In this document: positions 34,774 to 43,923 of the stretch, one piece after another
Numbering within the stretch: the first letter of the stretch is position 1
How the letters are laid out: every line of letters starts with the position of its first letter
DNA from: Armatimonadota bacterium
GTDB lineage: Bacteria; Armatimonadota; Fimbriimonadia; Fimbriimonadales; Fimbriimonadaceae
Direction: 5' to 3'
Assembly: GCA_020161505.1 (NCBI GenBank)
Contig: JAIUNY010000003.1
Coordinates: forward strand, 62,001-126,000
DNA length: 64,000 nucleotides
Program-made: the position numbers and the translations under genes
Notes under the pieces: generated by a model
Databases searched by the model: none
Seen by the model: only the letters and a program-made list of their open reading frames with translations
Told to the model about the DNA's origin: nothing

Positions 34774-36172
34774 GTTCAAGGCACTCGACTCCTCCCTGAA
34801 GCGAGAAGACGCCGCGAACACCCCGTGCTCTGAGGTCGGCGACTAGGCGGTAACTACGCCTTCCGGAGGCGCAAACGAACAAGGTAGGACGTTGCCATTC
34901 GACTTCGTAGCATTCCGCCATAGGCACTTTTCGATGGGGCCGGGTAAGCTCGGGAGTTTCGTGAGGCTCCCGAATATCCACCAACTCAAAGCTTTCAAGA
35001 TTGATGGAGGTTGCATCTACGTCCCAAGTGCTGCTCCCGGAACTGAGTTCGCCGGAGGATTTGCGACGGATCGTGGTAGCTTCTAATGTGCGGAAATCAA
35101 ACAAAAGCAACTTGTCATCCAAGACCGGTAATCCAAGGATGCCTTTGATGACTTCGTTCGCTTGGAGAACCCCCATCAGCGAGGGCACAACGCCAAGCAC
35201 TCCGGATTGGGCGCATGTTCCAACGCAGTGTTCGGGAGGCGGTTCGGGAAATAGATCGGCAAGGCACGGTCCTCCGGGCCGGATCGTCATCAGTTGCCCC
35301 TCAAATTGGTGGACACTGGCGGTGACCAAGGGGCGGCCGAGTTGCTGGCAAACTCGGTCGAGCAGAAGCTTTGTGTTTAGGGAATCGGTTCCGTCCACGA
35401 TCCAGTCGTAGCCGGAGACGAGTTGTTCGGCATTACCTCCAGCGAGGCGCACAGGAAATGTCTGAACCGTCAGCTCGGGCCGGAGGCGACGCGCGAATAC
35501 GGCAGCTCGCTCGACTTTCAAACGGCCCACATCCGAAGCGGCAAATAGGGTTTGACGATGAAGATTCGAGAGTTCAACCAGGTCGGCGTCTACCAGGCCC
35601 AGCGTCCCGATGCCTGATCCCACCAGTGAAGGCAGGCTCCCAGCCGCCAGGCCCCCAACCCCGACCAGTAAGACTCTGGCTCCGGCGAGCGCGGCTTGAC
35701 CCTCGGGTCCGACTTCGGGAAGTCGCATTTGCCGGGCGAACATCTCGTCGTCAACCGGGCTAGAAACGGCTTCACCGGGGACAACCCACTCGGCGACTCC
35801 GCTAGAGTAGGTTTCGCGCTTCCAAATGGGAACCCGCCACTTGAGTTGGTCCATGATCCACTCGCATGCTTCAAAGGCTTCTCGCCGGTGGGGGGAGGCC
35901 GTTTGCACGACGACTGCCGTGTCGCCGATGGTAAGTTGCCCGACCCGATGGATCACCCTGGCTTCCGAGAGCCCAAAACGCTCGATGGCCTCTTGAACAA
36001 GCGCTTCCCCCTGGGAAAGGGCCATTTCGGGGAATGCCTCATACTCGAGCCCAACAACGGACCGCCCCTCGGCGTGATTGCGTACTTTGCCCTCGAAGAC
36101 GACAAATCCGCCCGCCGCATTATGGGTTATGTGCTCAGCGGCAATCGGGGCATCGCTTAGTGAGAACTTCAT
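34766..36172 (-). CDS. MoaE-MoeB-rhodanese triple fusion (molybdopterin synthase and sulfurylation)
   Basis: 468 residues in three parts. Residues 1-138 are MoaE (GGFVVFEGKVRNHAEG, WIMDQLKWRVPIWKRE). Residues about 143-375 are MoeB/ThiF (RQMRLPEVGPEGQAAL, GVGGLAAGSLPSLVGSGIG, NLHRQTLF, CVGTCAQSGVLG). The end, from about 390, is a rhodanese domain (FELVDIREPHE, active-site CASGRRS). It joins the large subunit of molybdopterin synthase to the adenylyltransferase that activates MoaD and the sulfur donor domain. The start overlaps the moaD stop. Confidence 0.9.
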   Translation of the reverse strand: MKFSLSDAPIAAEHITHNAAGGFVVFEGKVRNHAEGRSVVGLEYEAFPEMALSQGEALVQEAIERFGLSEARVIHRVGQLTIGDTAVVVQTASPHRREAFEACEWIMDQLKWRVPIWKRETYSSGVAEWVVPGEAVSSPVDDEMFARQMRLPEVGPEGQAALAGARVLLVGVGGLAAGSLPSLVGSGIGTLGLVDADLVELSNLHRQTLFAASDVGRLKVERAAVFARRLRPELTVQTFPVRLAGGNAEQLVSGYDWIVDGTDSLNTKLLLDRVCQQLGRPLVTASVHQFEGQLMTIRPGGPCLADLFPEPPPEHCVGTCAQSGVLGVVPSLMGVLQANEVIKGILGLPVLDDKLLLFDFRTLEATTIRRKSSGELSSGSSTWDVDATSINLESFELVDIREPHETPELTRPHRKVPMAECYEVEWQRPTLFVCASGRRSYRLVADLRARGVRGVFSLQGGVECLERD

Positions 36173-36426
36173 CCGCCTGCCACCGGAGGAATCAGGACAA
36201 GTTCACTTCCTTCTTGCAGTGGGTCAGCTGGATCGACAAATTCACCTTCGATGGCAACCCGAATTAGTGCGGGCGGAAGTCCGAGCCGGTGCTCTGCGAT
36301 GAGCGTTTCGACGAAGTCTCCAACGGACTCGCATGAGGTCGTTTTCTGCTCAACGGCGAGCCCACGGCGCTCTCGCAGGACGGCAAAATAGCGGATTGTC
36401 ACGGTCTTCATGGGTTTCAATTCCAT
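36169..36426 (-). CDS. moaD: Molybdopterin synthase small subunit
   Basis: 85 residues ending in the Gly-Gly that is adenylated and thiocarboxylated (LVLIPPVAGG). Core strands MKTVTIRYFAVLRERRGLA and VAIEGEFVDPADPLQEGSE. Met6 at 36411 fits the family start better; the first ATG at 36426 overlaps the moeA stop by ten bases. Neighbour of the MoaE-MoeB fusion that uses it. Confidence 0.85.
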   Translation of the reverse strand: MELKPMKTVTIRYFAVLRERRGLAVEQKTTSCESVGDFVETLIAEHRLGLPPALIRVAIEGEFVDPADPLQEGSELVLIPPVAGG

Positions 36427-37568
36427 GGGAAAGGCAAGAAATCGATGTGCTCGCCTTGGACCAGCGTGATCACATCGGGGTCGATCCTCACAAGTCCGTC
36501 GCTCTCCAAAAGGCCAAAGTTCGCGTGGGAGCCAATGAGGTTGCGGATCGTAACCTCACCGCTGGGTAATCGCTGCGCCGGCAGAAACTCTTCGCGTCCC
36601 GGCTTCCTATCCATTGTTTTCGCGATTTGCCTGGATTCACATTGGAACTCATCCCCCAGCCAAGTACTGACGAAAACCAGATAACCCACCCATGTCGAGA
36701 GAGGATTGCCAGGGAGGCCAAACCATGCTTTTCCATCTTCTCGCACCCCGAAAGCAATTGGCTTGCCTGGTTTCACGGCGACGCCGTGGAACCTCACGTG
36801 GAAACCCGCCTCCTCCATGGCCGCTCGAACGAGGTCATAAGCCCCGACGGAAACCCCGCCGGTCGTGATCAGGAGCTCGGAACTTTGGATCGACTCGTGG
36901 ATCTGAGCGCGCAGCTCTTCTTGGGAATCTGGAGCATGTCGCACTTGTGCGCGGATGCCTCTGAGGGCCAAGGCAGAAGCGAGAGCTGTCGCATTGGAAT
37001 TGAATATCTGACCGTATTGGAGTGACTGGCCAGGAGGCACGACTTCATTTCCGGTGCTAAGAATGGTGACATTTGGCAGACCGCGGACTTCAACTTTGGC
37101 AAGTCCGCAACTCGCGAACGCGGCGAGATGGGGTGGTGTTAACGTCGCTCCCTTTTGCGCGACGAGATGCCCCGCCGGTGCTTCTTCAGCTTGAAACCGC
37201 ACATGCCCGCCCTTTCGAACTTCTCCCACGACCAAGCCTTCTTGTTCCGAAGCGTCTTCTTGTGCGATGATGCCGTATGTTCTACTTGGCACGGGGGCTC
37301 CAGTGAAGATCCGCACGGCCTGACACGGTTGGATGCCCATTGGAGCCGTCGCCCCCGCGGCAACCTCGTCAACGATCTCCCAGGGCCCCTCTGGACTCCC
37401 GACGGCGAAGCCGTCCATGGCGGAGTTATCAAAGAGCGGAAGATCAAATGGGGAAACGACATCCTTCGCCAAAACCCGGCCCAGGGCGCGAATCAGCTCC
37501 ACTCCTTCCGTTGGTATGGTCCGGCGATGATCGCGAATGATTGAAAGCGCCTCTTCGACCGTGATCAC
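36417..37568 (-). CDS. moeA: Molybdopterin molybdenumtransferase
   Basis: 383 residues from the GTG at 37568, which overlaps the preceding stop (GTGA). Motifs: PFDLPLFDNSAMDGFAV near the N-terminus, VTILSTGNEVVPPGQSL, ITTGGVSVGAYDLVRAAMEE, and HGVAVKPGKPIAFG with WFGLPGNPLSTWV. It inserts Mo into adenylylated molybdopterin. The C-terminal domain IV is short but present. Confidence 0.9.
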   Translation of the reverse strand: MITVEEALSIIRDHRRTIPTEGVELIRALGRVLAKDVVSPFDLPLFDNSAMDGFAVGSPEGPWEIVDEVAAGATAPMGIQPCQAVRIFTGAPVPSRTYGIIAQEDASEQEGLVVGEVRKGGHVRFQAEEAPAGHLVAQKGATLTPPHLAAFASCGLAKVEVRGLPNVTILSTGNEVVPPGQSLQYGQIFNSNATALASALALRGIRAQVRHAPDSQEELRAQIHESIQSSELLITTGGVSVGAYDLVRAAMEEAGFHVRFHGVAVKPGKPIAFGVREDGKAWFGLPGNPLSTWVGYLVFVSTWLGDEFQCESRQIAKTMDRKPGREEFLPAQRLPSGEVTIRNLIGSHANFGLLESDGLVRIDPDVITLVQGEHIDFLPFPWN

Positions 37569-38467
37569 GGGTGGCCCTCCCCTGCGAGCATGGAATGAAC
37601 ATGCAACAGGCTCGGCATCAAGCAGGCCATGGCGTCCTCGCACGCTCCCGGGCTGCCCGGAATTGCCAGCACAACCGTCTCTCCAATGATCCCAGCAATC
37701 GGCCTGGCAAACATCGCGGTCGGTAGCCTTGAATGGCTGTAGGATTGAAAGGCAGCGACCACACCAGGGAGGCTTTTTTCGAGGAGCGGTGCGATGGTAT
37801 CAGAAGTGATATCCCTCGGGCCAACTCCAGTGCCTCCGCTGATCACGAGCAACGAAACACCTCTTTCAGCGGCAGCGCGAACCTCATTAACCAGCAATTC
37901 CGATTCATCGGGCAGAACGTTCACCGAGACAGAGCCTGCGCCGTGGCCCTTGAGCGCCTGCTCAAGGGCCGGGCCGCTGCGATCTTCGTACTCGGCACGA
38001 TGCGCTCGATCTGACATCACCAGAACTTGTGCGCTCCAGTCGCTAAGCTGGGGAAGATCGCTCTTCCCACCGGTCTTGGAAAGGAGGCGAACGCCGGCGA
38101 TTTCCATGTCGTCGTCGATCATTTTCAGCATGTCGTAGAGGGTGAGCACGGCGGCAGCGGCCCCGGTCATGGCCTCCATCTCAACCCCGGTTTTGCCCAC
38201 AGAGACAACGAAGACCTCGACCACGATCCGGTCTGCTAGAAACTCAAACTCGACCCGCACATGCTCAATCGGGATGTTATGGCAGTAAGGAATCCACTCG
38301 GTTGTTTTCTTCGTCGCCTGAATCGCCGCAACCTTAGCGACGGGAACCGGGTCTCCTTTGGGAGTATCGCCATTCTGGACGCGCCGAATCGTCTCCTCGC
38401 TCGCCGTGAGTTCAGCGCGAGCGAGGGCCGTTCGCTTGGTCGTGTTCTTAAAAGAAACGTCTCTCAT
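37565..38467 (-). CDS. MoaC-MoaB/MogA fusion (cPMP synthase and MPT adenylyltransferase)
   Basis: 300 residues. Residues 1 to about 145 are MoaC (KVAAIQATKKTTEWIPYCHN, VGKTGVEMEAMTGAAAAVLT, YDMLKMIDDDMEI). The rest is a MoaB/MogA domain (VLVMSDRAHRAEYEDRSGP, LLVISGGTGVGPRDITSD, IIGETVVLAIPGSPGA). It catalyses the second step of cPMP formation and the adenylylation of molybdopterin. Fusion of these two steps is uncommon. The reading frame overlaps both neighbours by four bases. Confidence 0.9.
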   Translation of the reverse strand: MRDVSFKNTTKRTALARAELTASEETIRRVQNGDTPKGDPVPVAKVAAIQATKKTTEWIPYCHNIPIEHVRVEFEFLADRIVVEVFVVSVGKTGVEMEAMTGAAAAVLTLYDMLKMIDDDMEIAGVRLLSKTGGKSDLPQLSDWSAQVLVMSDRAHRAEYEDRSGPALEQALKGHGAGSVSVNVLPDESELLVNEVRAAAERGVSLLVISGGTGVGPRDITSDTIAPLLEKSLPGVVAAFQSYSHSRLPTAMFARPIAGIIGETVVLAIPGSPGACEDAMACLMPSLLHVHSMLAGEGHP

Positions 38468-39453
38468 CCGCCGATTTGCACCATGGTCAAGTTATCTCGT
38501 TGAGCCCAGTTTCGCATCGGTGGATGGGCACTCCACTTGCCATCGAGGCACTCTCGAACAGCTGTCTCCAGTTCTGAGTCGGGTGTTCCTCCTCGAATCA
38601 AGTCCCGTAACGAGACGCTCGGTGGTAAGAAGAGACACGATTTAAGCTGACCGTCTGCCGTCAAGCGAAGGCGGTTGCAGCCTGAACAGAAGCTCTCGGT
38701 GACGCTTGAGACAAAGGCGACCCGGCCCTCGGAGCCATCGATTGCATACTCCCGGGCAACATCCGAGGCCCCAGATCCCAAGGGTCGAAGCTCGAATCGC
38801 TCGGAGAGTCGGGCCCGAATATCGGCGGACGAGACGACCCGGCCTGCGTTCCAACCGTTGTCGAGAAAAGGCATGAATTCAATGAACCGGACGGTCAGAT
38901 TGTGTTCGCAGGCAAAATCGCCGAAGTGGATGACCTCATCCTCATTCACTCCGGGAAGAACCACCACGTTGATCTTGGTCTCTAGCCCCGCCGCATGGGC
39001 GGTCTCAATTCCTTGGAGAACCCTGGGTAACTCGTTGCGCCGTGTGATCTCAAAGAATCGATCCTGCCGCAGGGTATCCAAACTCACGTTGACGCTTGCC
39101 AGCCCAGCCGACTTGAGCGCCACTGCGTCTTGGGCCAAGCGGGTTCCGTTCGTTGTCATTGCAAGCTGGTTCAGACCCGGGATGGCGGCAAGGGATTCAA
39201 CGAGACCAATGTAGCCCTTGCGCAGGGTTGGCTCGCCGCCGGTAAGCCGGATCTTCCGCACGCCACGCTCAACGAAGAACCGAGCAAGACGCTCAATCTC
39301 CTCAAAGCTCAAAATTTCTTCGCGTGGTTGCCAGGCGACGCCTTCTTCGGGCATGCAGTAGACGCACCGAAAATTGCATCGATCCGTGATCGACACCCGA
39401 AGGTAGTCATGGAATCGACCAAACCGATCCGTCAGCACGTCCGCGTGGGTCAC
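38464..39453 (-). CDS. moaA: GTP 3',8-cyclase
   Basis: 329 residues, radical SAM. N-terminal [4Fe-4S] motif CNFRCVYC (Cys26, Cys30, Cys33), then RLTGGEPTLRKGY, and C-terminal cluster ligands FCSGCNRLRLTADGQLKSC. The end VQIGG carries the Gly-Gly needed by MoaA. First enzyme of Mo-cofactor synthesis. GTG start; CACAAT lies at -12 to -7, and the Fnr-type box at 39487 is centred 41.5 bp away. Confidence 0.92.
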   Translation of the reverse strand: MTHADVLTDRFGRFHDYLRVSITDRCNFRCVYCMPEEGVAWQPREEILSFEEIERLARFFVERGVRKIRLTGGEPTLRKGYIGLVESLAAIPGLNQLAMTTNGTRLAQDAVALKSAGLASVNVSLDTLRQDRFFEITRRNELPRVLQGIETAHAAGLETKINVVVLPGVNEDEVIHFGDFACEHNLTVRFIEFMPFLDNGWNAGRVVSSADIRARLSERFELRPLGSGASDVAREYAIDGSEGRVAFVSSVTESFCSGCNRLRLTADGQLKSCLFLPPSVSLRDLIRGGTPDSELETAVRECLDGKWSAHPPMRNWAQRDNLTMVQIGG

Positions 39454-39486
39454 GACTCAATTGTGCCGTAAGCCGCCGCGTGGAAC

Positions 39487-39502
39487 CATGATATCCATCA
39501 TA
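39487..39502. promoter_or_regulatory. Fnr-type box shared by moaA and the first NarK gene
   Basis: CATGAT-ATCC-ATCATA. Its centre (39494.5) is 41.5 bp from both the moaA start at 39453 and the narK start at 39536, so a single symmetric site appears placed to activate two divergent leaderless promoters. Confidence 0.8.
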
Positions 39503-39523
39503 AACCTCGTCGAGAGTGCGGGC

Positions 39524-39529
39524 CATAAC
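39524..39529 (+). promoter_or_regulatory. -10 box of the NarK1-type promoter (CATAAC)
   Basis: CATAAC at -12 to -7 of the ATG at 39536, 21 bp downstream of the Fnr-type box. Confidence 0.45.
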
Positions 39530-39535
39530 AGGGGC

Positions 39536-41023
39536 ATGCCAGATCGAGCCTTTGCCAACCGCATGCTCCTTCTCAACACCATCGCCTTCACGGTGTGCTT
39601 TGCCGTCTGGACGATGTACGGTGTGCTGGGGGCTTTTTTGGTCGATAAGCAGATCATTCCGATCTCCAAAGAGCAGCTCGGTTGGCTTCTTGGTGTCCCC
39701 ATTCTCACCGGGTCGATCATGCGGTTGCCGGTCGGGCTACTCACGGACCGTTTTGGGGGCAAGCCGGTCTACATCGGCGTGATGCTCCTTGCGACCGCCG
39801 GAGTTGCATCCGTGAGCTTCGCAAATACGTTCGCCCATCTCGTGATCTCGGGGCTCATTTTTGGGATGAGCGGCGCGGCTTTCGCGGTCGGCATCGCCTA
39901 CACATCCGTGTTTTTTCCCAAGGAAAAGCAAGGAACCGCGCTAGGGATATTCGGTGTTGGAAACGCAGGCTCGGCGTTGACTACCCTACTGGCTCCCCTC
40001 GCGTTGCAAAGACTCACTCAAGAAGGTAGTCAATTGGAAGGGTGGCGGACTTTGCCTCTGATTTACGCGGCATGTCTTTTTGGAATGACGATCCTGTTTG
40101 CGGTCTTTACGAAGAATCGGGTCACGGAAGGAGCGAGCCAAAAGACACTTCGCACCATGCTTGCCCCTCTCAAGTCCGTTCGAGTGTGGCGATTCGGCGC
40201 GTACTACTTTCTTGTGTTTGGGGCGTTTGTAGCCCTAGCTCAATGGCTCGTGCCGTACTATCTCAGCGTCTACGGAATGAGCCTCGCCATGGCGGGGCTG
40301 ATGGCGAGCATCTTTAGCCTTCCGAGCGGTTTGATTCGTGCGCTCGGAGGGTGGATGAGTGACAAGTTCGGGGCCCGAGCTACGATGTATTGGGTGCTGG
40401 TGAGCTGCGTGGTTTTGTTCGCGCTGGTCGTCGCGCCACGCATGGACATCATGTCCCCAGGGGAAGGAGTTTTGGCGGATCGAGCCGGAACCGTGACTCA
40501 GGTCGGTCAAGATCGGGTTCAAATTGATGATAAGTCGTATCCTTTGAAGACAGCCCGGGGCTCGACCCAAACCCTTTCGAGCAAGGGTTCGAGCCTTTCT
40601 GAAGGCACGATCATCTTCCCCCGAAGTCAGTCCTGGCAAGAGCCAGTGGTGCAGGTGGGCCAAAAGGTGAAGAAGCGCGAGCTACTTGCCCGCGGTGTAA
40701 CTCACGTTTACTTTCAGGCTAACGTGTGGGTGTTCACCACCATCGTATTCTTGGCGGGGATTATGATGGGGATCGGGAAAGCCGCCGTGTATCGCCACAT
40801 CCCCGACTATTTTCCAAATGACGTCGGCGTTGTCGGTGGGATCGTCGGGGTCATCGGCGGACTGGGCGGCTTCGTTTGCCCGATTCTGTTTGGCTACCTG
40901 CTAAAACTGACCGGACTCTGGACGTCGTGCTGGTTGCTCCTGGCCCTCATCAGTGTTGTTTGCCTTGCTTGGATGCACGCAACGATCCTAAAGATGGCGA
41001 AACAGGCTCCGGCGACTGAGTAG
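39536..41023 (+). CDS. narK: NarK-family nitrate/nitrite MFS transporter with an inserted barrel-sandwich-like domain
   Basis: 495 residues, longer than usual. The MFS parts show nitrate-signature-like glycine helices (GMSGAAFAVGIAYTSVFFPK, GIFGVGNAGSALTT and GGIVGVIGGLGGFVCPI). Between helices, at about residues 302-395, lies an extra hydrophilic stretch with two half-motifs like biotinyl/lipoyl or RNA-polymerase barrel-sandwich hybrids (LADRAGTVTQVGQDRVQID and VVQVGQKVKKRELLARG). The inserted domain probably faces one side of the membrane as a regulatory or protein-binding part. Start chosen at the ATG 39536 after the CATAAC box. Confidence 0.87.
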   Translation: MPDRAFANRMLLLNTIAFTVCFAVWTMYGVLGAFLVDKQIIPISKEQLGWLLGVPILTGSIMRLPVGLLTDRFGGKPVYIGVMLLATAGVASVSFANTFAHLVISGLIFGMSGAAFAVGIAYTSVFFPKEKQGTALGIFGVGNAGSALTTLLAPLALQRLTQEGSQLEGWRTLPLIYAACLFGMTILFAVFTKNRVTEGASQKTLRTMLAPLKSVRVWRFGAYYFLVFGAFVALAQWLVPYYLSVYGMSLAMAGLMASIFSLPSGLIRALGGWMSDKFGARATMYWVLVSCVVLFALVVAPRMDIMSPGEGVLADRAGTVTQVGQDRVQIDDKSYPLKTARGSTQTLSSKGSSLSEGTIIFPRSQSWQEPVVQVGQKVKKRELLARGVTHVYFQANVWVFTTIVFLAGIMMGIGKAAVYRHIPDYFPNDVGVVGGIVGVIGGLGGFVCPILFGYLLKLTGLWTSCWLLLALISVVCLAWMHATILKMAKQAPATE

Positions 41024-41077
41024 AGCACCGCGTTCACCAGAGCCCCAGGACTATGATGCTTGGGCCATTTGGACTTC

Positions 41078-41093
41078 TATGACGGGCATCATA
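41078..41093. promoter_or_regulatory. Fnr-type box for the second NarK gene
   Basis: TATGAC-GGGC-ATCATA, centre 59.5 bp from the ATG at 41145, so a short leader of about 18 bases is expected here. Confidence 0.75.
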
Positions 41094-41144
41094 ACGCGCC
41101 GTGAGCGGATCATCGACAATGAGGAAAGACAAAGAGTCCGACTC

Positions 41145-42476
41145 ATGAAACCACCAACCGACGCTCAAAGAGTTCAAGAATGGCAGCCCAATGACCCTGC
41201 CTTTTGGGAGTCAACCGCGAAGCCAATCGCCTGGCGGACGTTGTGGATCACTACGTTCTGCCTTCTTCTGAGCTTCTCCACCTGGTTCATGGTGAGCGCA
41301 CTGGTCGTGAAGCTCTCCGGGATCGGATTCAAATTCACGCCCCAAGAACTGTTCTGGCTGACCGCCATGCCCGGCCTCGCGGCTGGAACTTTGCGCATAG
41401 TCCACACTTTTCTCATCCCGATTTTTGGCACACGGAAAACGGTAAGTATCTCGACGTTGCTCTTGGCGATCCCTTGTGTGGGCTGGGGGTATGCAGTCAT
41501 GAACCCTCAAACTCCGCTCTCAACCTTTTTGGTTCTGGCGTTTCTCGCGGGTTTGGGTGGGGGCAACTTCAGCTCATTTATGCCGAGCACATCTTTGTTC
41601 TTCCCAAAATCCAAACTGGGTACAGCACTCGGGATTCAAGCGGGAATCGGCAATTTTGGCGTGAGTGTCGCCCAGTTCCTCATCCCCGCCATTCTCGGGA
41701 TCGCCCTGGTTGGTAGTTCGCAAACTTTTACCAATCCAAAAACCGGGGCGACCAGCAACATCTATCTTCAGAACGGGGCTCTGATTTGGGTGCCTCTTGT
41801 GCTCTTAGGTGCTGTGGTCGCTTGGTTTGGGCTTCGGGACGTGCCGGTTCAGGCCAGCTTTAAGGAGCAGCTCGATATCTTTAAGGAAAAGCACACGTGG
41901 ATCATGACCTCGCTCTACATCATGACCTTCGGGTCGTTCAGTGGCCTAGCTGCTGCTTTTCCTTTAATGATCAAGCAGATCTACGGCGGATTCGATGGGG
42001 CTCCAGATCCACTGGCTTTTGCTTTTCTGGGGCCCCTTGTTGGTGCAGGAGTCCGAGCTGCCGCAGGGCCAGTCGCAGACAAAGTTGGCGGGGCAAAGGT
42101 GACGATGGTCAGCGGGATCGGAATGCTGGCGTGCAGTATTGCAATCCTGCCATTTGCGAATCCAGGCTCAATGGCCAGTTGGAGCGGCTTCCTGTGGCTG
42201 ATGCTCGGCATCTTTTTCTTTAGCGGCATCGGCAATGCGAGCACATTCAAGCAAATCCCTATGATTTTCCCGCCGCGCCAGGCGGGGGGCGTCATCGGAT
42301 GGACTTCCGCGATTGCGGCCTATGGGCCGTTCGCTTTCAGTCTGATCCTCGGAGCAGTGCTCGGATCGGGCCGTAATGGAGCCCCATTCTTCATAGGCCT
42401 GGCCATTTTCTACGTGATCAATATCGGCCTGAACTGGTGGTTCTATTCCCGAAAAGGGGCTGAAAAACCCTGCTAA
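41145..42476 (+). CDS. narK: NarK-family nitrate/nitrite MFS transporter (second type)
   Basis: 443 residues, 12 helices. Nitrate signature segments: FLAGLGGGNFSSFMPSTSLF, PKSKLGTALGIQAGIGNFG, GPLVGAGVRAAAGPVADKVGG and FFFSGIGNASTFKQIPMIFP. It lacks the insertion of the preceding gene, so the pair is of the NarK1/NarK2 kind. Together they could combine proton-driven nitrate uptake and nitrate/nitrite exchange. Confidence 0.88.
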   Translation: MKPPTDAQRVQEWQPNDPAFWESTAKPIAWRTLWITTFCLLLSFSTWFMVSALVVKLSGIGFKFTPQELFWLTAMPGLAAGTLRIVHTFLIPIFGTRKTVSISTLLLAIPCVGWGYAVMNPQTPLSTFLVLAFLAGLGGGNFSSFMPSTSLFFPKSKLGTALGIQAGIGNFGVSVAQFLIPAILGIALVGSSQTFTNPKTGATSNIYLQNGALIWVPLVLLGAVVAWFGLRDVPVQASFKEQLDIFKEKHTWIMTSLYIMTFGSFSGLAAAFPLMIKQIYGGFDGAPDPLAFAFLGPLVGAGVRAAAGPVADKVGGAKVTMVSGIGMLACSIAILPFANPGSMASWSGFLWLMLGIFFFSGIGNASTFKQIPMIFPPRQAGGVIGWTSAIAAYGPFAFSLILGAVLGSGRNGAPFFIGLAIFYVINIGLNWWFYSRKGAEKPC

Positions 42477-42498
42477 GCCATCTAGTGGACGTTACCGG

Positions 42499-42514
42499 TA
42501 TGACAATCATCATG
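42499..42514. promoter_or_regulatory. Fnr-type box for the NnrS gene
   Basis: TATGAC-AATC-ATCATG. AATAAT at 42537-42542 lies downstream as -10, predicting transcription from about 42549, 42.5 bp from the box centre. Confidence 0.72.
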
Positions 42515-42549
42515 GCGGCGGCCCGACTGAGCCCTCAATAATGAAAACC

Positions 42550-43923
42550 ATGATCAAAGAGCGGCCTTCGTTGACTCTGCTTCCGATGCGTTCGACGATT
42601 CCCATCGCCAAGTCGGGCACGGATCGCGCGGAGACCCAGGTGTACCGCCCCTTCTTTGTGAGCGGCATCATCACAGTACTTACGGTGGGTTGTCTGCTCG
42701 GGGCGATTGCCTTAATGGGTATCGCTCGGCAAGGAAGCTATACGGCTTCCGTCTGGACCCCCTACGTTTTGGCTCACGCCAACTCGCAGCTCTTTGGATG
42801 GGTCGGCTTTTTTGTGATGGGCTTTGCCATGCAACAGCACGGAACCACGCTCGCCAAGAGCGCGTCGTTTCACAAGATCGCCTGGTGGGCTCTAGGCAGC
42901 ATGGGAGCCGGTATTACGCTGCGATTCGCAGCCGAACCTCTCGCCCAGCAAGACGCCTCACGCTGGCTCTGGTTAGGGCTAGTCTCCGCGAGCCTTCAGA
43001 TCGTTGCCGTGGCGTTGTTCCTGTACAACATCGGAGCTAACCGATACCGGAAGGCGGAACCCCTCACGTGGCCGACCGCGTTTGTGTTCGCCTCGTTGGG
43101 GTGCTTGCTCCTGGTCGCCATATTCGAGCCCATCGCATTTGCGCTAAGTCACCAGCCGAGCCGGGAGGCGTCGATTGCCTTTGTCGCCCAATGGTTCACG
43201 CCTCTTCGCGAACTGCAATTTTTGGGCTTTGTGGCGATGATGATCTTTGGCGTCGCGGCGAGCAAGTTCCCCGGATGTCTTGGTTTCCGAGCCGCTGATT
43301 CAGGTTGGGGCCTTGCCGCATTCGGACTCTGGTCGAGTGGGCTGATCGCCCGGGTGGTGGGTTGGAACGTGTATTTTCAGTCCGGGCTCATGCCGGGCAC
43401 AGATTTGTGGTTTCGGCTCGGCGGCGTTCTGTTGGCTCTGGGGGCGGGGGCGATGACACTTTCTTTGGGTGTCTTCAGCCCCGTGCGCCATGCGAATCCA
43501 AGTCAGAAGTTCATCCGCTCTGCTTTTGCCTGGTTGCTCATTGCAGGCGCGCTTCTGATCCTAGAGCCCTTGCATTTGCGGGCGATAGGCGCTCCGTTTT
43601 CGCACGCCTACACCGGCGCGATCCGCCATGCGGTGACGGTGGGATTCATTTCACAAATGATCGTAGCGGTGGGCTACCACTTGGTCACGAAAATGCTGAT
43701 GCTCGATGAGCGAAAGGTTCCCGCCCTATGGAGTGTCTTTGTTCTGCTGAACGTGGGCAATGCGGCACGGGTCGGTTTGGAAATCATCACGGACGTGAAT
43801 CGCTCTGCCTTCGCCCCAATGGGCTGGACCGGTTTCGTGGAGCTCCTCGGTCTCGGCATTTGGGCGACGGTCATGCTCAGATTCTTGCTAAGAAGGAGCC
43901 AGGCCTATGCGACAAGCTGCTGA
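42550..43923 (+). CDS. nnrS: NnrS-family membrane protein
   Basis: 457 residues from the ATG at 42550. I prefer it to the ATG at 42541 because the latter overlaps the AATAAT box. Twelve helices with the NnrS pattern of conserved His residues: YVLAHANSQLFGWVGFFVMG, LVAIFEPIAFALSHQPSR and HAYTGAIRHAVTVGFISQMI. NnrS is a heme- and copper-containing membrane protein that helps bacteria survive nitrosative stress. Its presence suits a module in which nitrite accumulates. Confidence 0.87.
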   Translation: MIKERPSLTLLPMRSTIPIAKSGTDRAETQVYRPFFVSGIITVLTVGCLLGAIALMGIARQGSYTASVWTPYVLAHANSQLFGWVGFFVMGFAMQQHGTTLAKSASFHKIAWWALGSMGAGITLRFAAEPLAQQDASRWLWLGLVSASLQIVAVALFLYNIGANRYRKAEPLTWPTAFVFASLGCLLLVAIFEPIAFALSHQPSREASIAFVAQWFTPLRELQFLGFVAMMIFGVAASKFPGCLGFRAADSGWGLAAFGLWSSGLIARVVGWNVYFQSGLMPGTDLWFRLGGVLLALGAGAMTLSLGVFSPVRHANPSQKFIRSAFAWLLIAGALLILEPLHLRAIGAPFSHAYTGAIRHAVTVGFISQMIVAVGYHLVTKMLMLDERKVPALWSVFVLLNVGNAARVGLEIITDVNRSAFAPMGWTGFVELLGLGIWATVMLRFLLRRSQAYATSC

